Positions 1 through 11,362 of a stretch of 64,000 nt of DNA are shown in pieces. The notes under the pieces were generated by a model that was not told where the DNA came from, did not search any database, and was given only the letters and a program-made list of their open reading frames with translations. The stretch comes from Onthophagus taurus. Taxonomy: Eukaryota; Arthropoda; Insecta; Coleoptera; Scarabaeidae. The stretch covers positions 19,845,001-19,909,000 of the forward strand of contig NC_091972.1 of NCBI RefSeq assembly GCF_036711975.1, written 5' to 3'. How positions within the stretch are numbered: the stretch's first letter is position 1; each line of letters starts with the position of its first letter. The translations under genes and the position numbers were made by a program.

Positions 1-2285
1 TTTTTCCTATACAAATGCTACCATATTTTCTTTATAACTTCTTTCTAGGAAAAGTTTTTGTTCTAATATCGATTACAATTCATCATTTTAAAGAAGAAGG
101 TTGTGCCATCAATTTAATGAAATAATCTTTTCTTTATCTTAACAAATAAAGCTTGCACGATTTTTTGAAAATCGCTTATTTTTTTCCCATAGAAATATTA
201 CCATCTTTTCTTTATACCTTCTTTCTAATAAAAGTTTTTGTTCTAATATCGATTACAATTCATCATTTTAAAGAAGAAGGTTGTACCTTCAATTTAATGA
301 AATAATATTTTCTTTATCTTAACAAATAAAGTTTGCAGGATTTTTTGAAAATCCCTAATATCTTTTTTCATACAAATACTACCATATTTTCTTTATAACT
401 TCTTTCTAGGAAAAGTTTTTGTTCTAATATCGATTACAATTCATCATTTTAAAGAAGAAGGTTGTACCTTCAATTTAATGAAATAATATTTTCTTTATCT
501 TAACAAATAAAGCTTGCACGATTTTTTTAAAATCGCTTATTTTCTTTCCTATACAAATATTACTATCTTCTCTTTATAACTTCTTTCTAGGAAAAGTTTT
601 TGTTCTAATATCGATTATAATTCATCATTTTAAAGAAGAAGGTTGTATCTTCAATTTAATGAAATAATATTTTCTTTATTTTAACAAATAAAGCTTGCAG
701 GATGTTTTTAATATCGCTTATTTTCTTTCCTATACAAATATTACTATCTTTTCTTTATAATTTCTTTCTAGGGAAAGTTTTTGTGCTGATATCGATTAAA
801 ATAAATCATTTTAAAGAAAACGGTTTTATCTTTAATTGAATATAATTTTCTTTATCCTAACAAATAAAGCTTGCACGATTTTTTGAAAATCCCTGATTTC
901 TTGTTTATATACAAATACTACCATACTTTCATTATAACTTCTTTCTAGGAAAAGTTTTTGTTCTAATATCGATTACAATCCATCATTTTAAAGAAGATGG
1001 TTGTACCTTCAATTTAATGAAATAATATTTTCTTTATCTTAACAAATAAAGCTTGCAGGATTTTTTTAAAATCGCTTATTTTCTTTCCTATACAAATATT
1101 ACTATCTTCTCTTTATAACTTCTTTCTAGGAAAAGTTTTTGTTCTAATATCGATTACAATTCATCATTTTAAAGAAGAAGGTTGTATCTTCAACTTAATG
1201 AAATAATATTTTCTTTATTTTAACAAATAAAGCTTGCAGGATGTTTTTAAAATCGCTTATTTTCTTTCCTATACAAATATTACCATCTTTTCTTTATAAC
1301 TTCGTTCTAGGAAAAGTTTTTGTGCTGATATCGATTAAAATGAATCATTTTAAAGAAAACGGTTTTATCTTTGAATGTAATAATCTTTATCTTAACAAAT
1401 AAAGCTTGCATGATTTTTTGAAAATCCCTAATCTTTTTTCCTATACAAATATTACCATATTTTCTTTATAACTTCTTTCTAGGAAAAGTTTTTGTTCTAA
1501 TATCGATTACAATTCATTATTTTAAAGAAGAAGGTTGTACCTTCAATTTAATGAAATAATATTTTCTTTATCTTAACAAATAAAGCTTGCAGGATTTTTT
1601 TAAAATCGCTTATTTTCTTTCCTATACAAATATTACTATCTTCTCTTTATAACTTCTTTCTAGGAAAAGTTTTTGTTCTAATATCGATTATAATTCATCA
1701 TTTTAAAGAAGATGGTTGTATCTTCAACTTAATGAAATAATATTTTCTTTATTTTAACAAATAAAGCTTGCAGGATGTTTTTAAAATCGCTTATTTTCTT
1801 TCCTATACAAATATTACCATCTTTTCTTTATAATTTCTTTCTAGGAAAAGTTTTTGTGCTAATATCGATTAAAATGAATCATTTTAAAGAAAACGGTTTT
1901 ATCTTTGAATGTAATTCTCTTTATCTTAACAAATAAAGCTTGCACGATTTTTTAAAAAACCCCAATCTTTTTTCCTATACAAATATTACCATATTTTCTT
2001 TATAACTTCTTTCTAGGAAAAGTTTTTGTTCTAATATCGATTACAATAAAATTCATCATTTTAAAGAAAAAGTGTGTACCTTTAATTTAATGAAATAATA
2101 TCTTCTTTATCTTAACAAATAAAGCTTGCAGGATTTTTTTAAAATCGCTTATTTTCTTTCCTATACAAATATCACCATCTTTTCTTTATAACTTCTTTTT
2201 AAGAAAAGTTTTTGTGCTAATATCAACTGCTATGCATCGTTTTAAAGAAGAAGATTTTATCTTTAATTAGACTTGCAAATATTTT
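1..2285. repeat. ~180-bp satellite array with 3-unit higher-order structure
   Basis: About 12.7 head-to-tail units of ~180 bp start near 1, 181, 361, 541, 721, 900, 1080, 1260, 1437, 1617, 1797, 1970 and 2157. Each unit carries the blocks CTTTCTAGGAAAAG, TTTTAAAGAA and AACAAATAAAGCTTGCA. Units at 721, 1260 and 1797 share a variant (GTGCTGATATCGATTAAAAT-type, with AAACGGTTTTATCTTT), while the units before them share different variants (CTCTTTATAAC in the units at 541, 1080 and 1617). This gives a ~538-bp three-unit higher-order repeat (361-900, 900-1437, 1437-1970). The last unit, from 2157, is diverged. The array runs off the left edge of the window. Confidence 0.93.
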
Positions 2286-2699
2286 TGTTGTAATAAGTAG
2301 TAAAGCTTGAAAATGCGGTTTTCTCTCAATTCAAATTATTTTATCACATTATGTTTTTTAAATATAACATTTTTAAAGGTAAAATTTTGTAAACGTGGTT
2401 CCGCATCGTATGTTGTTAAGAATGTCGTCCGATATATTTCCTCCAACATTCCATTACAAGCACGCCCGCTGTGACCCCCTTTTTGAATATTTTCAATTGC
2501 AATAGATAGGTCACATCTTTCCCGAGACATATATATTTATGTATGTACGTAGATATCAACGAAAAAAAAATAGTGCATAAAATAAATCAACGTATTTACG
2601 ACAATTTTTCATTACCCATAATGGGATTTCTTTTTAAATTAAGATAACCTTCTAAACAACAACGTTTTTAAGTTTTTAATATTAGATGTAAAGTTTGAT
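2286..2699. other. Spacer with an unrecognised 64-codon minus-strand ORF (2336-2530)
   Basis: This stretch lies between the satellite and gene 1. A minus-strand ORF at 2530-2336 would encode a short basic peptide with no signal sequence and no cysteine pattern like that of its neighbours. I do not recognise it, and it may be chance. If gene 1 has a third exon like gene 2's, it should lie here or further left; I could not find a chitin-binding exon in this interval. Confidence 0.3.
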
Positions 2700-3017
2700 T
2701 TAATTCATACCTTTAGTATGGATAGAAACAAAGGCGGTTTTCAAGTGTTCGGGATCATAACAAAATTTATTATTGGCGTTGTATAGAAGACCTTCTGGAC
2801 AAGACTTTTCATATCCAATACCTTCTCTGCATTCAAGAAATTTACCAAACATCCTTGGATGTGGGATGTAATGGGTGCCATGTGGTGGGCAGATATTTAA
2901 ACCTAACGAAAATGTATGTGTGAATATTAAAAATTATTACGTAATTGTAATTAACTTCTTACCTTGCCCATAACTGGCAACCACCAGAATATTTAGTATT
3001 AATAAAGATGCAATCAT
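2700..3017 (-). CDS. Small secreted chitin-binding (peritrophin-type) protein, gene 1, possibly 3'-truncated
   Basis: The model joins exon 1 (3017-2963) to exon 2 (2902-2700) across a short GT-AG intron in phase 1. Exon 1 encodes a signal peptide beginning MIASLLILNILVVASYG. Exon 2 encodes one CBM_14-like module of the form C-P-P...IPHPRMFGKFLEC...CPEG.LYNANNKFC, expected to bind chitin outside the cell. The reading frame stops after the residues GMN at 2700. However, the sequence just before the stop (AAAG then GTATG) matches the position where sister gene 2 has a splice donor, so a third exon may once have followed. None is visible before the satellite starts, so the gene is either very short or truncated. 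It is divergent from gene 2, with identical exon-1 length (55 nt) and phase, which suggests a local inverted duplication. Confidence 0.7.
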
Positions 3018-3063
3018 TTTGATACTGGATCAATATGTACTATTCAGCATATGTGAACGGTAT

Positions 3064-3071
3064 CTTATATA
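3064..3071 (-). promoter_or_regulatory. TATA box of gene 1
   Basis: On the minus strand this reads TATATAAG, about 47 bp upstream of the gene 1 start codon at 3017. The spacing fits a short 5' leader. Confidence 0.6.
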
Positions 3072-3447
3072 CCAAATTTTTCGTATATTTTTGTTTCAAG
3101 TCCTTAAGTTGTTTATTTTAGAAATGATTGAAGTGTTTTCAATGTATTAACTATTACAGCACACCTAAATCAAATTCTTGATTTTCACATAAATTCCTAT
3201 CAAACTGCTTTCTAACTTTATGCACAACAACTTGAACTTTGTATACAATTAATTATAAGATGTATAGTCTTTTATTTAAATACTGATACAATTAATTAGT
3301 AATGAAATTTTGAGTATAAAAGTGTAATAAAAAAGGTTTGTGTAAATATACGGTTAACTAATATTTGTAATCAAAAACTGACATTCGACGATTTAGAAAT
3401 GTTTACAAACCACTTAAATTGTTTTTTAAAGTTTACCTATTTGTTCG

Positions 3448-3457
3448 TATATATAAG
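3448..3457 (+). promoter_or_regulatory. TATA box of gene 2
   Basis: The sequence TATATATAAG lies about 52 bp upstream of the gene 2 ATG at 3509. It mirrors the TATATAAG of the divergent gene 1. Confidence 0.62.
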
Positions 3458-3508
3458 ATAAGCGACCATATGAATTAAATCTACATGGTAGCTCACTACA
3501 GTTCTAAA

Positions 3509-4203
3509 ATGATTGTATCGGTATTAATAATATCTGTTCTAGCTGTTACTAGTTATGGGCATGGTAAGTATATTTATTATTAATTTTGTACTCGAATTGG
3601 TACTTAAAATAACATTAAGTAATTACAAGTTGTCCACCATATGGAAGCATAACTATTCCACACCCAAGAAATTTTGGAACATTTTTACAATGTGTGAATG
3701 GTACCGCATATGAAGTGAATTGCCCCGATGGTTACTTATTCAATGCTAATCAAAGATTTTGCTATGATCCAAAAGATCTTGTAACCGCTGCAAATTCAAA
3801 AACTATCAAGGGTAAGAATTAAATTGATTATTAAACAGGATCTTTTAAGATTATTATTTATATAGGTTACTATAAGTGCAACGATGGGGAAGGATGTTCG
3901 CCACAATTACCTTGCCCTAATTATCCACATTGCTCGTCATATCCCGATTATTCATATTGTCCCGGATATCCTGGATATCCTGGTTATGGTCATCCAGTTG
4001 GGGAATGCCCAATTTGCAACGATATGTGCGAAGTTCATATGTTACCAGATGAAACAGATTGTTCGGTTTTCTACATGTGCGATTGGGGTTGTCCGATTTG
4101 GCAACGTTGTCCTAGAGGATTGCATTTTAACACTTACTTAAAAGTATGTGATTATCCTTGGAGAGCTGGATGTAGCAACAGCGGCAGTACATCTTGCCAA
4201 TAA
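3509..4203 (+). CDS. Secreted chitin-binding (peritrophin-type) protein, gene 2
   Basis: Three exons, 3509-3563, 3620-3811 and 3866-4203, join in phase 1 with GT-AG borders to give 194 residues. The first exon is the signal peptide MIVSVLIISVLAVTSYGH. Exon 2 encodes a CBM_14 module (C23 to about C66; PHPRNFGTFLQC, CPDGYLFNANQRFC). Exon 3 starts with a Cys/Pro/Tyr-rich stretch (repeats of YPGYPGYG type). It ends with a second, clearer CBM_14 module containing CDWGCPIWQRC and CPRGLHFNTYLKVCDYPW, closing with AGC. That last module has the CDWG and GLHFNP-like signature of the big mucins at 25.6-29.8 and 43.8-51.6 kb. The likely role is binding chitin in the peritrophic matrix or another chitinous layer. 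An in-frame alternative acceptor (3630) does not fit the phase, so 3620 was chosen. Confidence 0.85.
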
Positions 4204-4268
4204 TATAATTACTAAAACCTCTATTTTCCAATGATTTGTTAATCAGTTCTCGAGCTTTTATATAATTC

Positions 4269-4274
4269 AATAAA
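4269..4274 (+). promoter_or_regulatory. Polyadenylation signal of gene 2
   Basis: AATAAA lies 66 bp after the gene 2 stop codon, in the expected place for transcript end processing. Confidence 0.6.
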
Positions 4275-4633
4275 TTATTGTGTTTCTTCTAAACAAACAG
4301 TTTTTTTCTTTACCAAATAAAATTCTTTTTTCAAATAAAACCTATATATAGATTTCTTGTAGGTACGCCGTTCAACAAAAAGGATGAACTGTACAAACCA
4401 GATTTAATAATAATAATAATAATGACTTTATTAACCCTTACAATTAGTGTACAAGTATAAAAAAAAACAAAATACAAAAACGTAATAATAATAAAAAATA
4501 AGTATAAAGTTACAAAAACAAAATTACAACAAAATTGCAAAGGCTAACAGGTGGCTGGGTCAGACAACACCGTTGTCAAAAAAGTAGTGAGGTCTGCTCT
4601 TCCCCCAGTCCCCATGAACACAACATATTGCTT

Positions 4634-5760
4634 CTAAGTAAGTAGTGAAAATGAATACAGCGCACAAGACAAAAAATACAAAAAACAAAAATTGAATGCA
4701 TGAATAAAGCAAATAATAAATAAAGCAAATAGTGAAAGAATTCCCAAATGAAGACGACGCGTGACGAGGAACTGTAAGTGCATCTTTTCGTCGAGAATAT
4801 TGATATTGTGGATGTCAGTACGATACGATATCTTCTTGCTCAGATAAACAGGTGTTTTCTTATTTAAAATTTTAAAATAAACTACTCCCCTGTGAAAAAC
4901 GATCCTGTTATACATATTTAGCCACCCACATTCTTTTAACTTATGTGAAATTCTGCAGTACTTTCGAATTCCATAAATTAGCCTTAAGCACCCATTTTGG
5001 ACATACTGCACCCGTCTTCGATTGTCCCCAGTTCGAGTCACAATGATTAAAATTGGATAAAATCAAAGAATCAGTCAGTAATCTTTTACTGTTCTCATTT
5101 AATACATGCCGATAGGGATAAAGGGATTTTAATACGCAATATAATTTCTGTAGTAACTTATTTATATGTGAATTAAATTTTAAATCATCATCTATTAACA
5201 AACCCAAATTTTTCACAGTGCGTACGTGTTGTAGTTCTTGATTATTTACACAAATTTTAAGATTGTCATCAACAAATTTCCTATGATTTCTGTTACCAAA
5301 TACTATCACATTAGATTTGCTGGAGTTTACTTTTAAGCCATGCGCCTCAGAAGTGTCAACAAGTGATTGCACATCAGAATTTATTTTGACAGCAGCAACA
5401 TTAGTCTCGGTGTGAGGAAATGATATTAATAACTGAGTATCATCAGCATAAGCATGGTATTCACAATGTTTCAAGCCCCTGTAGAACATACTAGTATAAA
5501 TGATGAATAACAAAGAACCACATATACTGCCCTGAGCAACTCCTTTAGAGACAAATTCTGGTTTAGATAATGAGCCTTTAACTTTCGTATGTTGCCTTCT
5601 GTTCAGAAGATAATGTTGAAAAAAATCAATTGCCGTCTGACCGAGACCTATGTAGTGCATAATGCTTAACAACAAATGATGATTTATCATATCGAATGCT
5701 TTGGAATAATCTAATAATATCATTGCATGCATATTCTTTGCCCTTAAGTCTAAAATCAAT
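4634..5760 (-). pseudogene. LINE-A ORF2, 3' half (reverse transcriptase)
   Basis: From 5759 the minus strand encodes RT blocks LLDYSKAFDMINHH, GVAQGS, and the catalytic YADDTQLL motif, and then the thumb region. The RT would copy element RNA at a nicked target. A frameshift near 5040 moves the C-terminal part (VQNGCLRLIYGIRKY...LKILNKKTP-type region) into another frame ending at 4634. The 5' boundary at 5760 is not a real gene start: it is the insertion point of LINE-B, and the reading continues at 7162 on the far side. Confidence 0.82.
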
Positions 5761-7153
5761 TCTAGACAACATGGTTTTTTTGCTGGTCGCTCGGTGGAGA
5801 GTAACTTGCTTGAATATACCCAGTATATCTTATCTACTCTGGATGATTCTTTTCAGGTTGATTCAGTTTATACGGATTTTAGTAAAGCTTTCGACCGGGT
5901 GGATCACAACTTACTTCTGTTCAAACTAAAGAAGTTTGGTGTTCAGGGAAATCTTTTGCAATGGCTTGCTTCCTATCTGAAGGAGAGATGCCAGATTGTT
6001 TCGGTTAATGGTTTTTTCTCTAATCCTGTGTCGGTTCCTTCTGGTGTTCCACAGGGTAGCCATCTGGGCCCTTTACTGTTTAATATTTATGTTAACGACA
6101 TATTTGACGTCGTTAATTATGCCCAATGTTTAATGTATGCTGACGATTTAAAACTCTTTCTCCGTATCTCCTCACCTCTTGATTGTTCTAAACTGCAATC
6201 TGACTTAAACAATCTACATGCTTTTTGCTTAAATAATCGCCTTTCATTAAACTTATTAAAGTGTAATGTTATTTCCTTCTCTAGGAGGGTGAACACAATC
6301 CACTACAATTATAGCGTCGCTGGTGAGAGGTTGCAACGTGTCTCATTTATTAGAGATTTGGGTGTTACATTTGATTATAAATTATTATTTGATAAACATA
6401 TCGATACTGTTGTCTCCAAAGCCTGGCGTATGTTAGGATTTATTATGAGATCAACGGTAGCTTTTTCAAACATTGCTGCAATTAGAAATCTCTATTTTGC
6501 CTATGTTTACAGCACACTTAACTTCTGCAGCGTCGTTTGGAATCCTCAGTATCTCTCGTATAAATCTAGAATTGAGCGTATTCAATCTAAATTCCTCAAA
6601 TACTTTTGTTTTAAATTTTCCATTCAATACATTGATTACGAATCAACTTGCACTTCTTTTCGTATGTTAACCCTCAACCAGCGTCGCTTTTGTGGGGATA
6701 TATTATATTTTTACAAACTTTTGTACAACAAGTGTGATTCTCCAATTATTACCAATTATTTAGTGATTACTTCGCTTTGATTTTCTATTTATGACACCTA
6801 CTCCTAGAACCAATGCCTGTCAAAACTCTCCTTTATTGAGAATGGCAAGATCGGCAAATCGTGTTAACATAGATCTGTTTCAGCATTCTTTCTATGCATT
6901 TAAAAAACTGCTCTTTGCTGCAGTTGGTGTGTTTCCTCGAGCGTTCATTTGATATTTGATATATGATATATTTATATCAGCTAAACTTAGTTTTAGTTTT
7001 TTTCCCTTTTGAATCACTTTTGTACCATTAATGTTAATTCATTATTATTATTATTGTGAACTGTAATTCTATTTTATTTGTATACAATTGGTTGTTTGTG
7101 GTACAGTATTATTGGGTTCGACCTGTTTCTGTACCCACATGAAATAAATAAAT
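5761..7153 (+). mobile_element. LINE-B: 5'-truncated LINE inserted in LINE-A, 8-bp target duplication
   Basis: The plus-strand element begins abruptly inside its RT domain and ends in a 3' UTR with an AAAT-type tail (about 7140-7153). The 8 bp AAATCAAT occurs both immediately before (5753-5760) and immediately after (7154-7161). This fits target-primed reverse transcription, 5' truncation and a target-site duplication. Removing it reconnects LINE-A's RT reading from 7162 to 5760. Confidence 0.88.
5767..6950 (+). pseudogene. LINE-B reverse transcriptase, 5'-truncated
   Basis: The frame opens at about 5767 with the RT motif QHGFFAGRSVESNLLEY, followed by DFSKAFDRVDHNLL, the SGVPQGSHLGPLLFNIYVND block and the catalytic MYADDLKLF. 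The RT domain is thus present from its second conserved block onward, but the endonuclease and ORF1 are missing. The main frame ends at 6780. The expected C-terminal tail (RTNACQNSPLLRM..., FYAFKKLL) continues in another frame to about 6950, which shows a frameshift. Related in motif style to LINE-E at 32.2-36.4 kb. Confidence 0.82.
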
Positions 7154-7161
7154 AAATCAAT

Positions 7162-8743
7162 ATTTACCTTGTCGACACTCCGCAACACACCGTCCACAAC
7201 ATCCATTAGTACAGTATTGCAACTATGACCCGGTTTATACCCTGACTGATTATTAGGTATGATGTCATAAAGCAATAGGTGTTTACGCAACTAAGAACAA
7301 ACTATTTTTTCTAGTGTTTTAGAAAGAGCAGGTAAAATACTTATAGGTCTAAAATCAGTATAGCACTTAGGAGAGTTAACTTTCGGCAATGGAGTGACTA
7401 TAGAAATCTTCCAACAGTCAGGGAAAACGGCTTCCAAGAGACATGTATTAATGATATGCCTAATCATATCTAATAAGAATGGACACGACATTTTTATTGT
7501 ATTTATGCCAAGAAGATCGCTTCCAACGGCAATGGAGTGAATACATGATATAACTTTAGAAACTTCACTCGGTGTTACAGTATGAAAAGCAAACAATTCT
7601 TTAAAATTCCGTAACGTAGTGTTGTTATAATATTGTAATAAATCATGATCGATGTTATTATTTGAATTGTTCAGGAAATAATTATTGAATTCATCTGCAT
7701 CACACAAACGTCCAGGAACAGAAGGTCTATGCTTACGCCCAATGCCCAACTTATTATATGTTTTCCATAAATCGCGAGTATTTTTATTTTGAAAAATAGT
7801 ATTCATGTAAACCCTCTGTTCCCTACGTACCGCGGATGTAACATAGTTCCTTAGCGATTTGTAGTATTCCCAATGTTCTTGTGCCTTAGTATTTTTGTAA
7901 CGATTCAATGCTTTATCCCTTAAATGCATCATAGTCCTAACAACCGGAGTTAGCCAAGCAGCACTAAGTCGCGAGATTTTAATAATCTTCTCTGGCACAT
8001 ATGTATCAAATACATAAAGTAAATGTGTATTGAAAAAATTTAGTTTATTGTTAATGTCAGTCAACTGATATGAATCAATATCAAAATCCTCTTGTTTAAA
8101 GTTCGAATAATCCCTGACTGTTCTAAATATTGGATAAGTTTCACGTTCAACTGCCATCGACAGAGTACATTTAACAAGAAAGTGATCAGAAATATTATTT
8201 AAATCAACAGTGCCAGAGTCACCGATAAGCGATATTGATTCAGGAATTATGATTAGATCTATTAAGGAAAAAGTAGAAGAAGAGACTCTAGTAGGAGTGT
8301 TTATAACCTGTTTGGCTATACGCTTCAAGAAAACTCAAAAGCTTTTCAGTGGCAGGGTTAGAGCAAGAAAACAAATCGATGTTCATATCACCCAAGAGAA
8401 AAATATCGTCACACATCGGCAAAAAATCTACTATAACCACTTTTGATTTTATTTTCATTTCCACCCAGGTTTGCTCAATAATATTATTAGTGTTCAAGCT
8501 ATTCGCTTTATTTTTATCACTTACGTATATAGCTGTTCCTCCTCCTCGTCCATCTCTGTCGGTTTGAAACATATTGTAACCTTCGGTGTAAACATTATTA
8601 TTATTTATAGTCGAGTTTAACCAGGTTTCTGTAACAGCTACAATATCATAATTCGAATGTAGTATATGACTTTTAAAATCGAAAAAACCAGACAGAAGCG
8701 ATCTTACCTCTATGTGAGCCACAGATAAACTATTCAATAACAT
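7162..8743 (-). pseudogene. LINE-A ORF2, 5' half (endonuclease and RT N-terminus)
   Basis: From 8743 the frame encodes an AP-type endonuclease (SVAHIEVRSLL..., the TETWL block, LLGDMNIDL). A new frame from 8328 carries the endonuclease end, including the SLIDLI and SDHFLVKC motifs, then the RT N-terminus with FRPISILPALSKTLEKIV. An in-frame stop follows near 7290, and the RT continues with NNQSGYKPGHSCNTVLMDVVD up to the LINE-B insertion. The endonuclease lacks the segment between its strands at KVVIVDF and LPMCDDIF, so an internal deletion is present in addition to the stop and frameshift. Confidence 0.82.
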
Positions 8744-9057
8744 AGCAATAGAAAAGCAAAGACCAAAAATGAAAAAGAAAAAAAAAATTATTTCAAATTG
8801 AAAAAGTATTAAGATTAAATATTGAAATGCAACTACTTTTACAATATTAACAAATGAAGTTTGCGCTGAAACACCATTCCCCCCATGCGCGTTTCACAAA
8901 AAGAGAGAAAAAAAAAAGAAAAAAGTATGATACATAAAAAGTAATACAATAACATTAAATAAAATCTAAGCTAAAGATAACCTTGATGCCTTAGTGAGCG
9001 GATCCTCAATATCATTTGCATTTTTTATAGTACATATTCTATTATTACCATGTATTT

Positions 9058-9255
9058 TTATCGCACCATGACGCATTCCTTCTTTAATTCTTCAATTTCC
9101 GCAATGAAATGCTCTTTTACCGTATTTATCACTTGGCTCATAAAAGAGTCATTTTTTAAAAGTTCATTAACGGAGCTATAAAATAACTCCTTTAGTTCAC
9201 GTAAATTTTCTTCGGTAAAACGCATGTTTTCCACTAAAGCACCTGATAACAACAC
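9058..9255 (-). pseudogene. LINE-A ORF1 N-terminal fragment
   Basis: A 65-residue minus-strand ORF, strongly helical and charged (FTEENLRELKELF..., EIEELKKEC), reads like the coiled-coil start of a LINE ORF1 nucleic-acid-binding protein. It lies just upstream of and on the same strand as the LINE-A ORF2. Only the N-terminus remains; the rest of ORF1 is missing from 8744-9057. Assignment rests on position and character rather than a diagnostic motif. Confidence 0.5.
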
Positions 9256-9351
9256 GCACGGGCGAAGTGATCGATGTTACTCCTCTGACAGCATTAACTC
9301 GACTAACAAGTCTAACAATGTTGGTATTCGTAGATTTGATTTTAAAAGACA

Positions 9352-11242
9352 ACGCGTGTGAAGTTGGCCATAGATTTCAGCCATAGATTTTAAACTGAAA
9401 AAAATGCGTGATCGGGGTATTCAATCGATCTAATTTCAACGGCACCATGAATACGATCATGGTCGCCTCTTGTTTCAGATTCGAAAAGAAAATTTTCCTA
9501 ACCATTTTTTATTTTCCGGGAAAATCGATTTTCTTCAAACTTTCGCAAAATTCGGATCGTTCGGGGTTTTTAATCGATCTAATTTCAACGGCATCGTATT
9601 CCTGGTGGCCTCTTGCTTCAGATTCGAAAAGAAAATTTTCCTAACCATTTTCTATATTCCAGAAAAATTGATTTTCTTCAAACATAAGCAAATGTCGGGC
9701 TGTTAGGGGTTTCTAATCGATCCCATGTCAACGGCATTGCATTCCTGGTCGCTTCTTGCTGCAAATTCGAAAAGAACATTTTCTAACCATTCCTTATATT
9801 CCGAGAAAATCGATTTTTTTCAAACATTCGCAAATTTCGGCCGATTCGGTTCGGGGTTTCTAATCGATCTCATTTTAACGGCGTTGTATTTCTGGTCGCC
9901 TCTTGCTTTAAATTGGAACAGAAAATGTTCCTAATCATTTCCTATTTTCCGGAAAAACTGATATTCTTCAAACATTCGCAAATTTTGGCTTGTTCGGGGT
10001 TTCTAATTGATCTCATTTCAAAGGCATCATATTTCTGGTGTCCTTTTACTTCAGATTCAAAAAGAAAATTTTCCTAACAATTTCTTATATTCCGGGAAAA
10101 TCGTTTTTCTTCAAACAATCGCAAATTTGGGCCTGTTCGGGGTTTCTAATCGATCTAATTTCAACGACACCGCATTCCCGATCGCCTCTTCCTCTAAATT
10201 GGAACAGAAAATGTTCCTAATCATTTCCTATTTTCCGGAAAAACCGATTTTCTTCAAACATTCGCAAATTTCGCCCTGTTCGGGGTTTCTAATCGATCTA
10301 ATTTCAACGGCATCGTATTCCTGGCACCCTTTTACTTCAGATTCAAAAAGAAAATTTTCCTAACCATTTCTTATATTCCTGGAAAATCGTTTTTCTTCAA
10401 ACAATTGTTAATTTCGGCCTGTTCGGGGTTTCTAATCGATCTAATTTCAACGGCATCGTATTCCTGGTGGCCTTTTGCTTCAGATGCAAAAAGAAAATGT
10501 TCCTAACCATTTCCTATTTTCCGGAAAAACCGATTTTCTTTAAACATACGCAAATTTCGGCCTGTTCGGGGTTTCTAATCGATTTCATTTCAACGGCATC
10601 GTATTCCTGGTCGCCTCTTGCTTCAGATTCGAAAATAAAATTTTTCTGACCATTTCTAGCCAAATTGTTTGAAGAAAAACGATTTTCCAGGAATATAAGA
10701 AATGGTTAGGAAAATTTTCTTTTTGAATCTGAAGTAAAAGGGCACCAGGAATACGATGTCGCTGAAATTAGATCGATTAAAAACCCCGAACGAGCCGAAT
10801 TTTGCGAGAGTTTGAAGAAAAACGATTTTCCCGGAAAATAAGAAATGGTTAGGAAAATTTTCTTTTCGAATCTGAAGCAAGAGGCCACCAGGAATACGAT
10901 GCCGTTGAAATTAGATCGATTAAAAACCCCGAACGAGGCGAATTTTGCGAAAGATTGAAGAAAATCGATTTTCCCGGAAAATAAGAAATGGTTAGGAAAA
11001 TTTTCTTTTCGAATCTGAAGCAAGAGGCCACCAGGAATACGATGACGTTGAAATTAGATCGATTAAAAACCCCGAACGAGGCGAATTTTGCGAAAGATTG
11101 AAGAAAATCGATTTTCCCGGAAAATAAGAAATGAATGAAACAAGAGGCGACCATGAATACGATGCCGTTGATAGTAGATCGATTGAATACCCCGATCACG
11201 CATTTTTTTCAGTTTAAAATCTATGGCCAACTTCACACGCGT
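9352..11242. mobile_element. Foldback (FB)-type element with tandem subrepeats and 9-bp target duplication
   Basis: The ends are inverted copies starting ACGCGTGTGAAGTTGGCCAT (9352) and finishing with its complement at 11242. The 9 bp TAAAAGACA flanks both sides (9343-9351 and 11243-11251). Inside, a ~145-bp unit (GGGGTTTCTAATCGATCT...CGGCATCGTATTCCTGGT...) is repeated about nine times in the left arm (to ~10660). It is then repeated about four times in inverted orientation in the right arm, leaving a tiny spacer near 10656-10665. No transposase is present. Long inverted arms made of tandem repeats plus a 9-bp duplication match Foldback elements, which are related to Mutator-like transposons. 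Confidence 0.85.
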
Positions 11243-11362
11243 TAAAAGACATTCTACTTTCATGAACATACAAGTCACACATTTTTTATAAATCTGGATT
11301 CAACTGTTCGAATGTGAAATGTAAATATACAAGGCTTTTCAACAAAAATCAATTATCTATAG

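Larger units (their letters stand above)
4404..9255 (-). mobile_element. LINE-A: degenerate non-LTR retrotransposon, interrupted by LINE-B
   Basis: Reading the minus strand from 9255 to 4404, one sees an ORF1 start (9255-9058), an endonuclease and reverse transcriptase ORF2 (8743-4634) and a 3' end closing in a TTA/ATT microsatellite tail (4404-4423). The order and strand of these pieces make them one element of the jockey/CR1 group. It is dead: the endonuclease has an internal deletion, there is an in-frame stop near 7290, there are frameshifts, and a 1.4 kb plus-strand LINE is inserted at 5761-7153. The LINE fragment at 62.7-63.6 kb has a closely related C-terminus. Confidence 0.85.

Noticed and set aside
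1..2285. CRISPR-like array of regularly spaced repeats
   Set aside because: The units are contiguous ~180-bp satellite monomers without unique spacers, and the genome is eukaryotic.
4331..4540. Small hydrophobic minus-strand ORF near the LINE-A tail
   Set aside because: It translates the ATT-rich 3' UTR and microsatellite tail of LINE-A.
9408..11278. Cluster of 60-118-codon ORFs with SNRSNFNG and KRKFS repeats
   Set aside because: They follow the ~145-bp subrepeats of the Foldback element and change strand at its centre; this is repeat-derived reading, not genes.
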